From: Roseiarcus sp036488815
GTDB taxonomy: Bacteria; Pseudomonadota; Alphaproteobacteria; Rhizobiales; Beijerinckiaceae
Assembly (NCBI GenBank): GCA_036488815.1
Contig: DASXGX010000162.1
Coordinates: forward strand, 1-64,000
Direction of reading: 5' to 3'
DNA: 64,000 nt
Shown: piece by piece, positions 25,077 through 32,983 of the stretch
How the letters are laid out: each line of letters opens with the position of its first letter
Numbering within the stretch: position 1 is the first letter of the stretch
The notes under the pieces: generated by a model
Database searches by the model: none
Seen by the model: only the letters and a program-made list of their open reading frames with translations
What the model was told of the DNA's origin: nothing
Program-made: the position numbers and the translations under genes

Positions 25077-26246
25077 ATGCTGGCTCAGCCTGTCGACCAA
25101 ATCGTCCCGCCTCGCCCCGTCAACAGCCTCGGTTTGCCGAAGGCGCCGGCTGACACGCGCGTCGTCGTGGCGATGTCGGGCGGCGTCGACTCGAGCGTCG
25201 TCGCGGCGCTGCTCACGCGCGACGGCTATGACGTCATCGGCGTCACGATGCAGCTTTACGATCATGGCGCCGCGACCCACCGCAAGGGCGCCTGCTGCGC
25301 CGGGCAGGACATCCATGACGCGCGCGATGTCGCCGCGCGGCTCGCAATCCCCCACTACGTTCTCGATTATGAGACCCGCTTCCGCGAGAAGGTGATCGAG
25401 CCCTTCGCGCGCGCCTATGTCTCCGGCGAGACGCCGATCCCGTGCGTCGCCTGCAATCAGCACATGAAGTTCGCCGACCTGTTCGAAGCCGCCAAGGACC
25501 TCGGCGCGGACGTGCTGGCGACCGGGCACTACGTCGTCGCCGACGACGATGGACAGGGCGGCCGGGCGCTCTATCGCGCCGCCGACGCCGAACGCGACCA
25601 GAGCTATTTCCTCTTCGCGACGACCCGCGAGCAGCTCGCGATGTTGCGCTTCCCGCTCGGAAGCCTGCCGAAGCCGGAGGTGCGCGCTCTCGCGCATGAA
25701 TTCGGCCTGACCGTGGCCGACAAGGCGGACAGCCAGGACATCTGCTTCGTCCCCGCCGGCCATTACAGCGAGATGATCGAGCGGCTGCTGCCGGGCGCCG
25801 CCGAAGCTGGCGAGATCGTCCATGTCGACGGCCGGGTGCTCGGGCGTCACGCCGGCATTCTGCACTACACGATCGGCCAGCGGCGCGGTCTCGGCGTCGC
25901 CGCCGCGGAGCCGCTCTACGTCGTTGCGCTCGACGCGCGGACGGCGCGCGTGGTCGTCGGGCCTCGCAAGGCGCTGGCGACGCCGCGCATCCGGTTGCGC
26001 GACGTGAACTGGATCGGCGATGGCGAACTGGCTGGCGTTCCCGCCCACGGGATGTCGATCGCCGCGCGGGTGCGCTCCACCCGCCCGCCGGCGCCGGCGA
26101 CATTGTTTCCCGACGGCGAGGTCGAATTCGACGAACCCGAGAGCGGCGTCTCTCCGGGCCAAGCCTGCGTCTTCTACGCTTCGCCTGACCCCCACGCGCG
26201 GGTGCTGGGCGGCGGCTTCATCATGGGCGGCGACGCGCCGGTTTGA
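25077..26246 (+). CDS. mnmA: tRNA-specific 2-thiouridylase MnmA
   Basis: 389 residues. The PP-loop motif VVVAMSGGVDSSVVAALL is near 24-41. The first catalytic Cys lies in IPCVACNQHMKF (about 122-133). KADSQDICFVP follows at about 218-228, and the second catalytic Cys is expected in that motif (DICF). HYTIGQRRGLG is the family's tRNA-binding segment. It forms 2-thiouridine at U34 of Lys, Glu and Gln tRNAs, using sulfur relayed from IscS. The first 20 residues are a variable extension. It is followed by a DUF1192 gene. Confidence 0.95.
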   Translation: MLAQPVDQIVPPRPVNSLGLPKAPADTRVVVAMSGGVDSSVVAALLTRDGYDVIGVTMQLYDHGAATHRKGACCAGQDIHDARDVAARLAIPHYVLDYETRFREKVIEPFARAYVSGETPIPCVACNQHMKFADLFEAAKDLGADVLATGHYVVADDDGQGGRALYRAADAERDQSYFLFATTREQLAMLRFPLGSLPKPEVRALAHEFGLTVADKADSQDICFVPAGHYSEMIERLLPGAAEAGEIVHVDGRVLGRHAGILHYTIGQRRGLGVAAAEPLYVVALDARTARVVVGPRKALATPRIRLRDVNWIGDGELAGVPAHGMSIAARVRSTRPPAPATLFPDGEVEFDEPESGVSPGQACVFYASPDPHARVLGGGFIMGGDAPV

Positions 26247-26273
26247 GGCGGCGCCGATTTGAGGGAGGCGCGA

Positions 26274-26480
26274 ATGGCCGATTTCGACCAAGACTCCGTA
26301 TTCGGAGCAAAGCGCTCGCCGACGCCGGTCCACGAGGTCGGGCAGCCGCTCGACGACCTGTCGGCGCCAGAGCTGGCCGAGCGCATCGCCGCGCTCAAGC
26401 AGGAAATCGCTCGGCTCGAGGCCGCCATCAAGTCCCGCGAGGCGACGCGCGAGGCGGCGAGCGCCTTTTTCAAGACCTGA
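26274..26480 (+). CDS. DUF1192 family protein
   Basis: 68 residues from the ATG at 26274, with GAGGGAGG upstream. The sequence LDDLSAPELAERIAALKQEI, then ARLEAAIKSREATREAASAFF, is a short coiled coil typical of DUF1192, a small alphaproteobacterial family often found beside cell-cycle or metabolism genes. Function unknown. It is 27 bases from the mnmA stop and probably co-transcribed. Confidence 0.8.
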   Translation: MADFDQDSVFGAKRSPTPVHEVGQPLDDLSAPELAERIAALKQEIARLEAAIKSREATREAASAFFKT

Positions 26481-26614
26481 CCTAACGCGTAGTCCTCCTC
26501 GCGAGTTCCTGGGTCTGCGTCTCATCTCGAAACGACCAGCGCGCTGCACCATTTCGGCACGGGAAAACGGCGCCTTTTCGCCTGTTTGGTAATCTCTTAT
26601 TAACGATTATCAAT

Positions 26615-26725
26615 TATGAATCTGATCGACCCAAGTTTCGGGTTCTGAATGGCTCCTGTCCGTTCGGTTCGATGCCTCCCAAGATGAACCTCCTTCAGCC
26701 GCCCTCGGGCGGCTATTTTTTCGCT
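26615..26725 (+). ncRNA. candidate trans-acting small RNA with anti-Shine-Dalgarno loops
   Basis: The stretch ends in a GCCGCCC-TC-GGGCGGC hairpin (26698-26713) followed at once by TATTTTTT, the most convincing intrinsic terminator in the window. There is no coding gene upstream on this strand for it to serve other than the DUF1192 gene 220 bases away. CCTCCC (26675-26680) and CCTCCTT (26689-26695), both complementary to ribosome binding sites, precede the terminator. Rhizobial alpha-r14 RNAs and similar alphaproteobacterial RNAs show such motifs. The 5' end is a guess based on the AT-rich region at 26580-26615. Confidence 0.35.
26698..26722 (+). terminator. rho-independent terminator
   Basis: A perfect 7-bp GC stem with a 2-base loop, followed by TATTTTTT and a further T-rich run. 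It ends the candidate small RNA, or a long 3' UTR of the mnmA-DUF1192 transcript. Confidence 0.7.
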
Positions 26726-26871
26726 TTTTTGCTTTTGCGTTAGGGCTTCGTTAACCTTATCAAAAAGTAAACCACCTATGCACGAATGTCGGCGTTAATC
26801 TTGCCACCACGTCCCGGAACATCGCGCTCGAATCCCCTCGCGCGCGACATCTCGGGTTAGGAGTACGGATT

Positions 26872-27420
26872 ATGCGGGGCAGCGAAGGTTGGATGCAGAG
26901 TTGGTCGCCGGCGGAGCCGAACGCGGTCAACACAGTCTCGTTCGTGCACAAGCTGGCTGCCTCGGACGCGTTTAAAACGCTGTTCAAGGAAGGGATGAGC
27001 CTCGTCGAGGAGGCGGCCGCCTATCTCGACGGAGCCGGGCGCGAGGAATCGCGGCAGTTGCCCCGCCCGGTCGCCGTGGCCTACGCGACGGAGAGCATGC
27101 GGTTGACGACCCGCCTCATGCAGGTCGCCTCGTGGCTGCTGCTGCAACGCGCCGTCAACGAGGGGGAATTGACCACGGCTCAGGCGCTCTCCGACAAGCA
27201 TCGGGTGCGCTTGGCGGAGCAGGACGTCGCTTGCTCTGCGGAGCTGTTCGAGCAACTGCCGACGGCGCTGCGCCAATATACGCTGAAGTCGATTCGCCTG
27301 CAGGCGCGCGTCGCCCATCTCGACAAATCGATGGCGGCGACCCGAGAGCGTGCGCCGACGCCGCGACTGAGCGCCGTCGCCTCGCAGTTCGAGCGGCTTC
27401 GGGAGGCTTTCGCAAGCTGA
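26872..27420 (+). CDS. rcdA: RcdA, regulator of CtrA degradation (DUF1465)
   Basis: 182 residues; the DUF1465 signature is complete: AASDAFKTLFKEGMSLVEEA, AAYLDGAGREESRQLPRP and YATESMRLTTRLMQVASWLL. In Caulobacter RcdA acts with CpdR and PopA as an adaptor that delivers CtrA to ClpXP. The C-terminal tail is the usual disordered, basic stretch. Together with sciP (2 kb upstream) and the histidine kinase at 33 kb, it gives three CtrA-pathway genes in 10 kb. The start is the ATG at 26872; a later ATG at 26893 is also possible. Confidence 0.88.
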   Translation: MRGSEGWMQSWSPAEPNAVNTVSFVHKLAASDAFKTLFKEGMSLVEEAAAYLDGAGREESRQLPRPVAVAYATESMRLTTRLMQVASWLLLQRAVNEGELTTAQALSDKHRVRLAEQDVACSAELFEQLPTALRQYTLKSIRLQARVAHLDKSMAATRERAPTPRLSAVASQFERLREAFAS

Positions 27421-27499
27421 GGCATCGGGGGTTGCGCGGCCGCACTTTTGGCCGCATTGGTCGGCAAGTTCCGTTGCAACCGAGATTTGCCCGCGCTCC

Positions 27500-28126
27500 A
27501 TGGTCGCCGCCTCCTCCTGCCGCCTCTATCTCATTACGCCGCCGCTGAGCGCCGGCGAATTGGAAGCCTTCGCTCCCCGCTTTGCCGAGGCCCTGGCGGC
27601 CGGCGACGTCGCCAGCGTCCTGGTGCGCGTCGCGGCGGGGTCCGAGGGCGACGCAAAACGTATTGCGCAGCGCCTGGTCGAGGTCGCCTCGCCGCGCGAT
27701 GTCGCGACCCTCGTCGAGAACGACGTGCGCCTCGCCGCGCGCGCCGGAGCGGACGGAGCGCATATTTCAGGGGCGGCCCGCGACCTCGCCGACGCTTTGG
27801 CGAGCCTTCATCCAGACCGCATCGTCGGGGTGGGCGAGCTTCGCGGCCGCGACGACGCGATGAACGCGGGCGAAGCTGGCGCCGACTACGTGATGTTCGG
27901 CGAGCCGCGCCCGGACGGCTTCACGCCGCCACTCGTGGAGACGGTCGAGCGCGTCGCCTGGTGGACGGAAATTTTCGAGACGGCTTGCGTCGGCTATGCG
28001 CAGACGCTGGAGGCGGCGGCGGCGATCCGCGAGGCGGGCGCGGATTTCGTCGCGCTTGGCGACGCGGTCTGGCGCGCGGATTCGCCGGCCTTGGCCGTCT
28101 CTCGCGCGCAGGCTCTGCTCAGGTGA
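27500..28126 (+). CDS. thiamine-phosphate synthase-like protein (ThiE/TenI family)
   Basis: 208 residues with a TIM-barrel pattern: CRLYLITPP at the start, ADGAHISGAARDLADAL where ThiE has the G-x-H-L-G phosphate site, VGVGELRGRDDAMNAGEAGADYVMFGEP and GADFVALGDAVW near the end. True ThiE has a conserved basic/Asp set for HMP-pyrophosphate; here HISG replaces HLGQ, and several polar residues look changed. It may therefore be a divergent TenI-like or repurposed member. No other thiamine genes are adjacent. Confidence 0.7.
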   Translation: MVAASSCRLYLITPPLSAGELEAFAPRFAEALAAGDVASVLVRVAAGSEGDAKRIAQRLVEVASPRDVATLVENDVRLAARAGADGAHISGAARDLADALASLHPDRIVGVGELRGRDDAMNAGEAGADYVMFGEPRPDGFTPPLVETVERVAWWTEIFETACVGYAQTLEAAAAIREAGADFVALGDAVWRADSPALAVSRAQALLR

Positions 28127-28142
28127 GACGGGAAACGAAGCC

Positions 28143-29120
28143 GTGAATTGGATATTGAAGACGGGGGTCGCGACCCTCCTCGCCCTCACTCCCCTCAGCG
28201 CCCTCGCCCAGGCGCCGCTACCGACCTTCGGCGCCCCGACCGATCCCGCCGCCGCCGAACCGGAAGGAGAATCGCAGGCGGGCGGAGACATCGCGTTCGG
28301 CGCTTACCAGCGCGGCTTCTACATCACCGCGTTCCGCGAGGCGATGAAGCGGGTGACCGCGAATTCTAAGGACGCCGCGGCGATGACGCTGATCGGCGAG
28401 ATCTACCGCGAGGGCTACGCCGTCAAGCAGGACACCGGCGAGGCGTCGCATTGGTATCGGCTCGCCAGCGGCCTCGGCGACCGCGAAGCGGCGTTCGAAC
28501 TCGGCGTGTTGCTGCTCAACGGCGCGCCCGGCGTCCCAAAGGATCGCGCCGCCGCCAAGGCGCAATTCGAGCTCGCGGCGCAAAAGAACGAGGCCAACGC
28601 GCTCTACAATCTCGGCGTGATGGCGCTCGATAGCGAGGGCGGTGCGAAGCCGGATTTCGCCAAAGCGGCCGAATATTTCCGCCGCTCCGCCGAGGCTGGC
28701 GACGAGGACGGCTCCTACTCCTATGGCGTGATGCTGCGCGAGGGACGCGGCGTGCCGCTCGACATCGGGGAAAGCGCACATTGGCTCAAGCGCGCCGCCG
28801 ACGCGGGCGTCATCGCCGGGCAAGTCGAATATGGCATCATGCTGTTCAACGGCGTCGGCGTCGAAAAGAACGAAGCCGGCGCAGCCAAGATCTTCCTGCG
28901 CGCGGCCGCGCGCAACAACCCCATCGCGCAGAACCGGCTCGCCCATCTCTACTTGACCGGCCGCGGGGTGCCGCGCGATCTGGTCGAAGCGGCGACCTGG
29001 AATCGCTTCGCCAAGACCGCGGGTCTCGACGACCCCGAACTCGACGCGGCGACCGCCAATTTGACGCCGGAGGAAAACGAGAAGGTCAACGAGCTGGTGC
29101 GCCGGCAAGCGGCGTTTTAG
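28143..29120 (+). CDS. secreted Sel1/TPR-repeat protein
   Basis: 325 residues from a GTG at 28143, which begins a signal peptide (MNWILKTGVATLLALTPLSA, cut near ALAQ). About six Sel1-type repeats of about 36 residues follow from residue 50 to 300, with phrases such as AMTLIGEIYREGYAVKQD, AAFELGVLLLNGAPGVPKD and AQNRLAHLYLTGRGVPRD. Such solenoids act as protein-interaction scaffolds in the periplasm. The GTG is preferred because all upstream in-frame codons lie inside the ThiE-like gene. It is 16 bases after that gene and probably in the same transcript. Confidence 0.82.
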   Translation: MNWILKTGVATLLALTPLSALAQAPLPTFGAPTDPAAAEPEGESQAGGDIAFGAYQRGFYITAFREAMKRVTANSKDAAAMTLIGEIYREGYAVKQDTGEASHWYRLASGLGDREAAFELGVLLLNGAPGVPKDRAAAKAQFELAAQKNEANALYNLGVMALDSEGGAKPDFAKAAEYFRRSAEAGDEDGSYSYGVMLREGRGVPLDIGESAHWLKRAADAGVIAGQVEYGIMLFNGVGVEKNEAGAAKIFLRAAARNNPIAQNRLAHLYLTGRGVPRDLVEAATWNRFAKTAGLDDPELDAATANLTPEENEKVNELVRRQAAF

Positions 29121-29131
29121 AGCACGTTGCG

Positions 29132-29280
29132 TTTTGGTCGAAGCAGCCTCTGCAGGCGGCCCCTGTCATGCCCGCGAAAGCGGGCATCCAGGAGTCAAAG
29201 GGCGAAGGCCCGCGGCGGTTATCTGGGCCCCCGCTTTCGCGGGGGCGACAGCAGTCGCGGGCCAACCAGAAAGCAAAGCG
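29132..29280. repeat. interspersed repeat, copy 1 (149 bp)
   Basis: This stretch aligns, in the same orientation, with 51756-51903 over its full length with a minority of mismatches. Common blocks are GAAGCAGCCTCT, TGTCATGCCCGCGAAAGC, GGGCATCCAGGAGT, TATCTGG and AAGCAAAGCG. Two hairpins, TGCCCGC-gaaa-GCGGGCA and CCCCCGC-tttc-GCGGGGG, are kept. It fills the gap between the Sel1 and aldo-keto reductase genes. Confidence 0.8.
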
Positions 29281-29373
29281 CGTTACTAGAGGGGGTCGCA
29301 GCGGCCCAGAATGGGCCCCCTCATCCGGCGCTTTCGAACTGCCACGCAGCATCGAAACAAGAAGGGGGGAGCT

Positions 29374-30198
29374 ATGAGACGAGTGATTGTGCCGGGCTCC
29401 GGCCTCAGCGTGTCGCGCTTCGCTTTCGGCACGGCGAGCCTGTTCAACGTCGGCGGCGCCAAGCGCCGGGCCGATCTGCTCGCGGCGGCCTATGACAACG
29501 GGTTTACGCACTTCGACACGGCGCCCTATTACGGCTTCGGCGTAGCGGAGCGGGACCTCGCGCCGCTCCTCAAGGCGCGGCCCGACGCGACGGTGGCGAC
29601 GAAGGTCGGGCTTTACTCGCCGGGCGGAGAGGCGCAGCCGGCCGCGCTCGTCTTCGCGCGCAAGGCGGCGGGAAAGATCGTTCCGGCGCTGTCGCGGCCG
29701 AGCGTCGACTGGAGCGTCGCCCGCGCGCGCGGGGCGCTGAGCGCGAGCCTCAAGCGTCTCGGGCGCGAGCGGATCGACCTCTACCTCCTGCACGAGCCCG
29801 ACGCCGCGCTCCTTGCGACCGACGAATGGCTGCGGTGGCTCGAAAGCGAGCGCGACCGGGTCGCCCATTTCGGAATCGCCGTCGACGCCAGGCGGCTCGC
29901 GGGGTTCCTCGCGCCCAACAGCGCCCTGGCGCCGATCGTCCAGACGATCGACAGCCTCTCCGAGCGCGAAGCCGACGCGCTGGTCCGCCACGGCAGGCCG
30001 CTGCAGATCACCTACGGCTACGTTCGTGCGGCGATGCGCCTAGGTCCCGCCGACGTCCCTGCGGTGCTCGAGGCCGCACTGCATCGCAACGCCGAGGGCT
30101 GCGTGATCGTCAGCACCAGCAAGCCAGGCCGGCTCGCGCAATTCGCGCGGATCGCGGAAGTCGCCGACGAAGCGCGGCCGCTCGCCCACGCTGGCTGA
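29374..30198 (+). CDS. aldo/keto reductase family protein
   Basis: 274 residues from the ATG at 29374 with AAGGGGGGA upstream. The catalytic tetrad is visible: Asp48 and Tyr53 in HFDTAPYYG, Lys77 in VATKVGL and His in YLLHEPD near 145. The barrel ends with VIVSTSKPGRLAQF, the usual phosphate-binding end. It belongs to the branch related to D-threo-aldose dehydrogenase and to bacterial short AKRs. The substrate is unknown and no operon partner is seen. Confidence 0.85.
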   Translation: MRRVIVPGSGLSVSRFAFGTASLFNVGGAKRRADLLAAAYDNGFTHFDTAPYYGFGVAERDLAPLLKARPDATVATKVGLYSPGGEAQPAALVFARKAAGKIVPALSRPSVDWSVARARGALSASLKRLGRERIDLYLLHEPDAALLATDEWLRWLESERDRVAHFGIAVDARRLAGFLAPNSALAPIVQTIDSLSEREADALVRHGRPLQITYGYVRAAMRLGPADVPAVLEAALHRNAEGCVIVSTSKPGRLAQFARIAEVADEARPLAHAG

Positions 30199-30204
30199 GG
30201 CCGG

Positions 30205-30708
30205 TTACTCGGTGTAGCGGGGACCGCGCCGGGCTTCGGCGAGCCCCCGCGTCAAGGTCGTCGCGAACTCCGCCTTCTGGTCCGGACCGAGAAATCTTGC
30301 GATCTCCCAGCGCCGGCCGCGGCTCAACAAGGAAAGCCGCTGCGGCCCGAACTCCTCGTGATCGATGCGCTCGAGCCGCACCCAGATCGGATTGAACCGC
30401 CACTCGCGCCGAGCCCCTTGCGCGCTCACGCGCGCAAACAGAAGCTCGAAATAAGTGAGGTGATAATCCTCGTAGGCGCGCGCGGCGCGAAAATTCAGGC
30501 GGAACGCAATATAAAGCGCCGCGACGTCGAGGCCGAGAAAGCCGACGATCGGCCACGCGCCCATCAGATAGAAGGGCAGGCTGAAGAGCGCGCTCGCGAC
30601 GAAGACGGCGCCGAGCAGAACGCGCACGCCAGAAGGACCGAGCGAGCGGTAAGGGGTCAGCCGGATCGCGAGGATCGGCGTCTCGTCGCTGCGGGGCGTC
30701 TCGTCCAT
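30205..30708 (-). CDS. DUF2244 domain membrane protein
   Basis: 167 residues from the ATG at 30708. ILAIRLTPYRSLGPSGVRVL precedes two membrane helices (about 32-50 and 55-72); a soluble beta-rich tail (REWRFNPIWVRLERI, LSLLSRGRRWEIARFL) matches DUF2244. The family is alphaproteobacterial and of unknown function, frequently next to nth. Here it is divergent from nth with a 66-base shared promoter gap. Confidence 0.82.
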   Translation of the reverse strand: MDETPRSDETPILAIRLTPYRSLGPSGVRVLLGAVFVASALFSLPFYLMGAWPIVGFLGLDVAALYIAFRLNFRAARAYEDYHLTYFELLFARVSAQGARREWRFNPIWVRLERIDHEEFGPQRLSLLSRGRRWEIARFLGPDQKAEFATTLTRGLAEARRGPRYTE

Positions 30709-30774
30709 GCCCAACTCGGTTTTCGCCGCCTCTCCGCCCTTGGCGGCTTCGCCCCGGGTGAATATAAGCCGGGC

Positions 30775-31482
30775 ATGGCGCAAGGCAAATCGGCAGTCAC
30801 CGCTTCGTCAAGCCCGCGGCCGGTCAAGCCCGGCGGCCGGTCCCTCGCCGCGCGGCGCGCGCGCGCGGAAGCCGTTTTCGAACGCCTCGCCGCGGCGATG
30901 CCCGAGCCCAAGACGGAGCTCGAATTCACCAACCCCTTCACGCTGCTGGTCGCCGTCGCGCTCTCCGCACAGGCGACCGACGTCGGCGTGAACAAGGCGA
31001 CGCGGAGTTTGTTCGCGATCGCCGACACGCCCGCCAAGATGGCCGCGCTCGGCGAAACGGCGCTCGCCGAACGGATCAAGACGATCGGCCTCTACAAGAC
31101 CAAGGCGAAGAACGTGATCGCCTTGTCGAAGGCGCTGATCGAAAATCATGGCGGCGAGGCGCCGGCCGACCGTGAAGCGCTGGAAGCGCTGCCCGGCGTC
31201 GGCCGCAAGACGGCGAACGTCGTGCTGAATGTGGCGTTCGGCGTGCCGACGCTCGCCGTCGATACGCATGTGTTCCGCGTCTCGAACCGCATCCCACTTG
31301 CGCGCGGCAAGACGCCGCGCGAGGTCGAAGACGGGTTGATGGCGGTGATCCCGGAGCGGTTCTTGCCGCACGCGCATCACTGGCTGATTCTGCACGGACG
31401 CTATGTCTGCAAGGCGCGCGTTCCGGAATGCCCGCGGTGCCCGATCGCCGATCTCTGCGAGTTCCAGGGAAAGACGCTTTGA
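30775..31482 (+). CDS. nth: endonuclease III (DNA glycosylase/AP lyase)
   Basis: 235 residues from the ATG at 30775. The helix-hairpin-helix LPGVGRKTANVVL carries the catalytic Lys, AVDTHVFRV the catalytic Asp. The C-terminal cluster motif C-x6-C-x2-C-x5-C (CKARVPECPRCPIADLC) binds a [4Fe-4S] cluster. It removes oxidised pyrimidines and nicks at abasic sites in base-excision repair. The first 25 residues are a variable extension. Confidence 0.95.
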   Translation: MAQGKSAVTASSSPRPVKPGGRSLAARRARAEAVFERLAAAMPEPKTELEFTNPFTLLVAVALSAQATDVGVNKATRSLFAIADTPAKMAALGETALAERIKTIGLYKTKAKNVIALSKALIENHGGEAPADREALEALPGVGRKTANVVLNVAFGVPTLAVDTHVFRVSNRIPLARGKTPREVEDGLMAVIPERFLPHAHHWLILHGRYVCKARVPECPRCPIADLCEFQGKTL

Positions 31483-31572
31483 GGCGCGCTTACGTCGCCT
31501 TGGTCGCCGAGCGCAGCACGACGCCGGCGTCCGCGAACTGGGTGATCGGAAGAGGATTGCGCCGCTATGCGA

Positions 31573-31649
31573 TGGTACCGCCACCCCGGCTCGAACGGGG
31601 GACCTCTAGATCCACAATCTAGCGCTCTAACCAACTGAGCTATGGCGGC
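31573..31649 (-). tRNA. tRNA-His (anticodon GTG)
   Basis: Read on the minus strand, the cloverleaf is complete. The 7-bp acceptor GCCGCCA pairs with TGGCGGT (first pair G-U). The D arm is GCTC...GAGC, and the anticodon stem CTAGA/TCTAG encloses the loop TTGTGGA with anticodon GTG at 31613-31615. The T arm is CCCCG/CGGGG with TTCGAGC, discriminator A73, and CCA is encoded. A73 in place of C73 is the non-canonical form known from many alphaproteobacteria, whose HisRS does not need the G-1:C73 pair. Confidence 0.95.
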
Positions 31650-31798
31650 CCGAACGGCGCGGCCGGGAAACTAGTGTCAAAGCCGGCTCGTTGCAAGAGC
31701 CTCGCGGAGAAAGGTTGACCCCGTGAATCAAACGCGCCGTCCTCGAGGACGGCGCGCAATCCGCCGCGCGCGAAAAGCGCCGGGCGGCCAGGACGAAA

Positions 31799-32326
31799 TC
31801 AGACCGAAATTCTGAACGATTTGGCGACCTGCTGCTTGATCGGCTCCGCGGTTTCGACCGCCAGCTTGCGGGTGAGCTCGCTGAGCGCCTTCGTCTGGTC
31901 GGTCATCGCTTCGAGCTGCCTGCGGGCGAACTCACTTTGCAGCGTGACGTAGTCGGCCACGTTCTTGGCCGCGATCGCCGACTTCATGAAGTCGAGGTTG
32001 GCTTCGACATTCGCGCGCAGCGCGTCCAGCGCCTTGGCGTTGATCGCGACGACGCCGGCCTTCGCCGCGGCATAGCTGCTCTCGAACGCGCTGGCGGCCT
32101 CGTCAGCGTTGCTCTTGGCCTTCGCGTAAGCGTTGCGCGTCTCGACGAGACCCTTCTCGACCACGTTGCGCAGATTGCCCTGAACCTCGCGCAACGGCTG
32201 GGCGGCGGTTTCGGCAGCTTTGAATGTTTCCTCGGTCACGGTCGCGACGGGCGCGATCGCCGCCTCGATCGCGTCGTCGGAGACGGGCTGGTTGATGATG
32301 GTAGTCCTCTTGGGGCCATTGGCCAT
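31799..32326 (-). CDS. phasin family protein
   Basis: 175 residues, almost entirely helical, with PF09361-type phrases: ETRNAYAKAKSNADEAASAF, NLDFMKSAIAAKNVADYVTL, QSEFARRQLEAMTDQTKALS. Phasins coat polyhydroxybutyrate granules and limit their size. It follows a second phasin gene on the same strand after 47 bases, and both probably share the promoter at 32786-32814. Confidence 0.9.
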   Translation of the reverse strand: MANGPKRTTIINQPVSDDAIEAAIAPVATVTEETFKAAETAAQPLREVQGNLRNVVEKGLVETRNAYAKAKSNADEAASAFESSYAAAKAGVVAINAKALDALRANVEANLDFMKSAIAAKNVADYVTLQSEFARRQLEAMTDQTKALSELTRKLAVETAEPIKQQVAKSFRISV

Positions 32327-32373
32327 ACTCTATCTCCCTCAAAGGTCAGCGTTGAACTTTCGACTCTTCGCCG

Positions 32374-32736
32374 TCACTTGCCTCCGGTCGCGCCCTTCTG
32401 GATCGTCACGCCGATTTCCTTGGCCTGCGCCTGGAGATTGGCGAGCTGCGATTTCAGATATTCGCTCTGGAGGGTGAAGGCCTCCTGTGGGTCCTTGGCC
32501 TGCACCAGCTTGTGGGCCAGATCGAACGCCGCGTTGACGTTCTGCTCGGCGTAGCCGAACACTTGCGATCCGACCGACTTCACGCTGGTCTGGGTGCTTT
32601 CCGCGGCCCCGTCCATCGCGCCGGCCGCCTTCTGGGCCACCGCGACGAAGCCTTCAAAGGCCTTGCGCGCCTGGTCGACGCTTCGCTCGGCAAAATCACG
32701 CAATTCGTTCGGGATCTCAAAAGTGGGCGTCGCCAT
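32374..32736 (-). CDS. phasin family protein (short form)
   Basis: 120 residues: PTFEIPNELRDFAERSVDQA, the amphipathic core KAFEGFVAVAQKAAGAM, then FTLQSEYLKSQLANLQAQAK, as in rhizobial phasins. It is the first gene of a two-phasin unit. Upstream, two TTGC-N3-GCAA palindromes and a good -35/-10 pair are seen, the arrangement expected for PhaR control by granule state. No phaA/B/C/R gene is in the window. Confidence 0.9.
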   Translation of the reverse strand: MATPTFEIPNELRDFAERSVDQARKAFEGFVAVAQKAAGAMDGAAESTQTSVKSVGSQVFGYAEQNVNAAFDLAHKLVQAKDPQEAFTLQSEYLKSQLANLQAQAKEIGVTIQKGATGGK

Positions 32737-32785
32737 GGCATCCTCACCTATTGCGCGCGTGCTCGCGCTTCTTTGCGTTGCCCAC

Positions 32786-32814
32786 TATATAGCCAAAATG
32801 TTGTTGCGGTGCAA
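32786..32814 (-). promoter_or_regulatory. sigma-70-type promoter of the phasin genes
   Basis: On the minus strand TTGCAC (32809-32814) and TATATA (32786-32791) are separated by exactly 17 bases, 50 bases before the phasin ATG. The -35 hexamer overlaps the first PhaR-like palindrome, so a bound repressor would block it. Confidence 0.6.
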
Positions 32815-32832
32815 CATGGTTTTGCGTCGCAA
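32803..32832. promoter_or_regulatory. tandem PhaR-like operators
   Basis: Two palindromes, GTTGCGGTGCAAC (32803-32815) and TTGCGTCGCAA (32822-32832), both contain TGC-N3-GCA and have centres 18 bp apart. PhaR of Paracoccus is reported to bind TGC-N3-GCA-type sequences ahead of phaP and phaR. The match is by eye. Confidence 0.5.
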
Positions 32833-32893
32833 CACGATTAACTGTGTCCAACGACAGCGTTTTGCCGGGATGGACGAAATGCGAGCGAAGGCC

Positions 32894-32908
32894 TTAAGGT
32901 TTTGGTAA
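32894..32908. promoter_or_regulatory. CtrA-like box upstream of the histidine kinase gene
   Basis: TTAA (32894-32897), 7 bases, GTAA (32905-32908): one mismatch to TTAA-N7-TTAA, 75 bases before the ATG. A GANTC site (GAATC) lies about 25 bases further on. Confidence 0.35.
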
Positions 32909-32983
32909 GCATGGGGGCGAGATCGTTAATCGAATCGGCCCGGCCCTTCGACTGACGCCTTTCAACGAGACCCCATTCCCCCC

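Larger units (their letters stand above)
26481..26871. other. 391-base gap before rcdA; holds a candidate small RNA and promoter signals
   Basis: No protein gene is visible. The part from 26580 to 26640 is AT-rich (TTAACGATTATCAATTA). A small RNA candidate ends at the hairpin at 26698-26713, and a weak CtrA-like half site (TTAA at 26751-26754 followed by AAAA after 7 bases) lies 120 bases before rcdA. A GANTC site (GAATC) is at about 26830. Confidence 0.5.

Noticed and set aside
24858..26552. 564-codon minus-strand frame over mnmA
   Set aside because: mnmA is complete on the plus strand with its PP-loop and cysteine motifs; the minus frame has no features.
26615..26647. Possible ten-residue leader peptide (ATG at 26615 to TGA)
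   Set aside because: No ribosome site and no tandem codons that would suggest attenuation; the small-RNA reading explains the region better.
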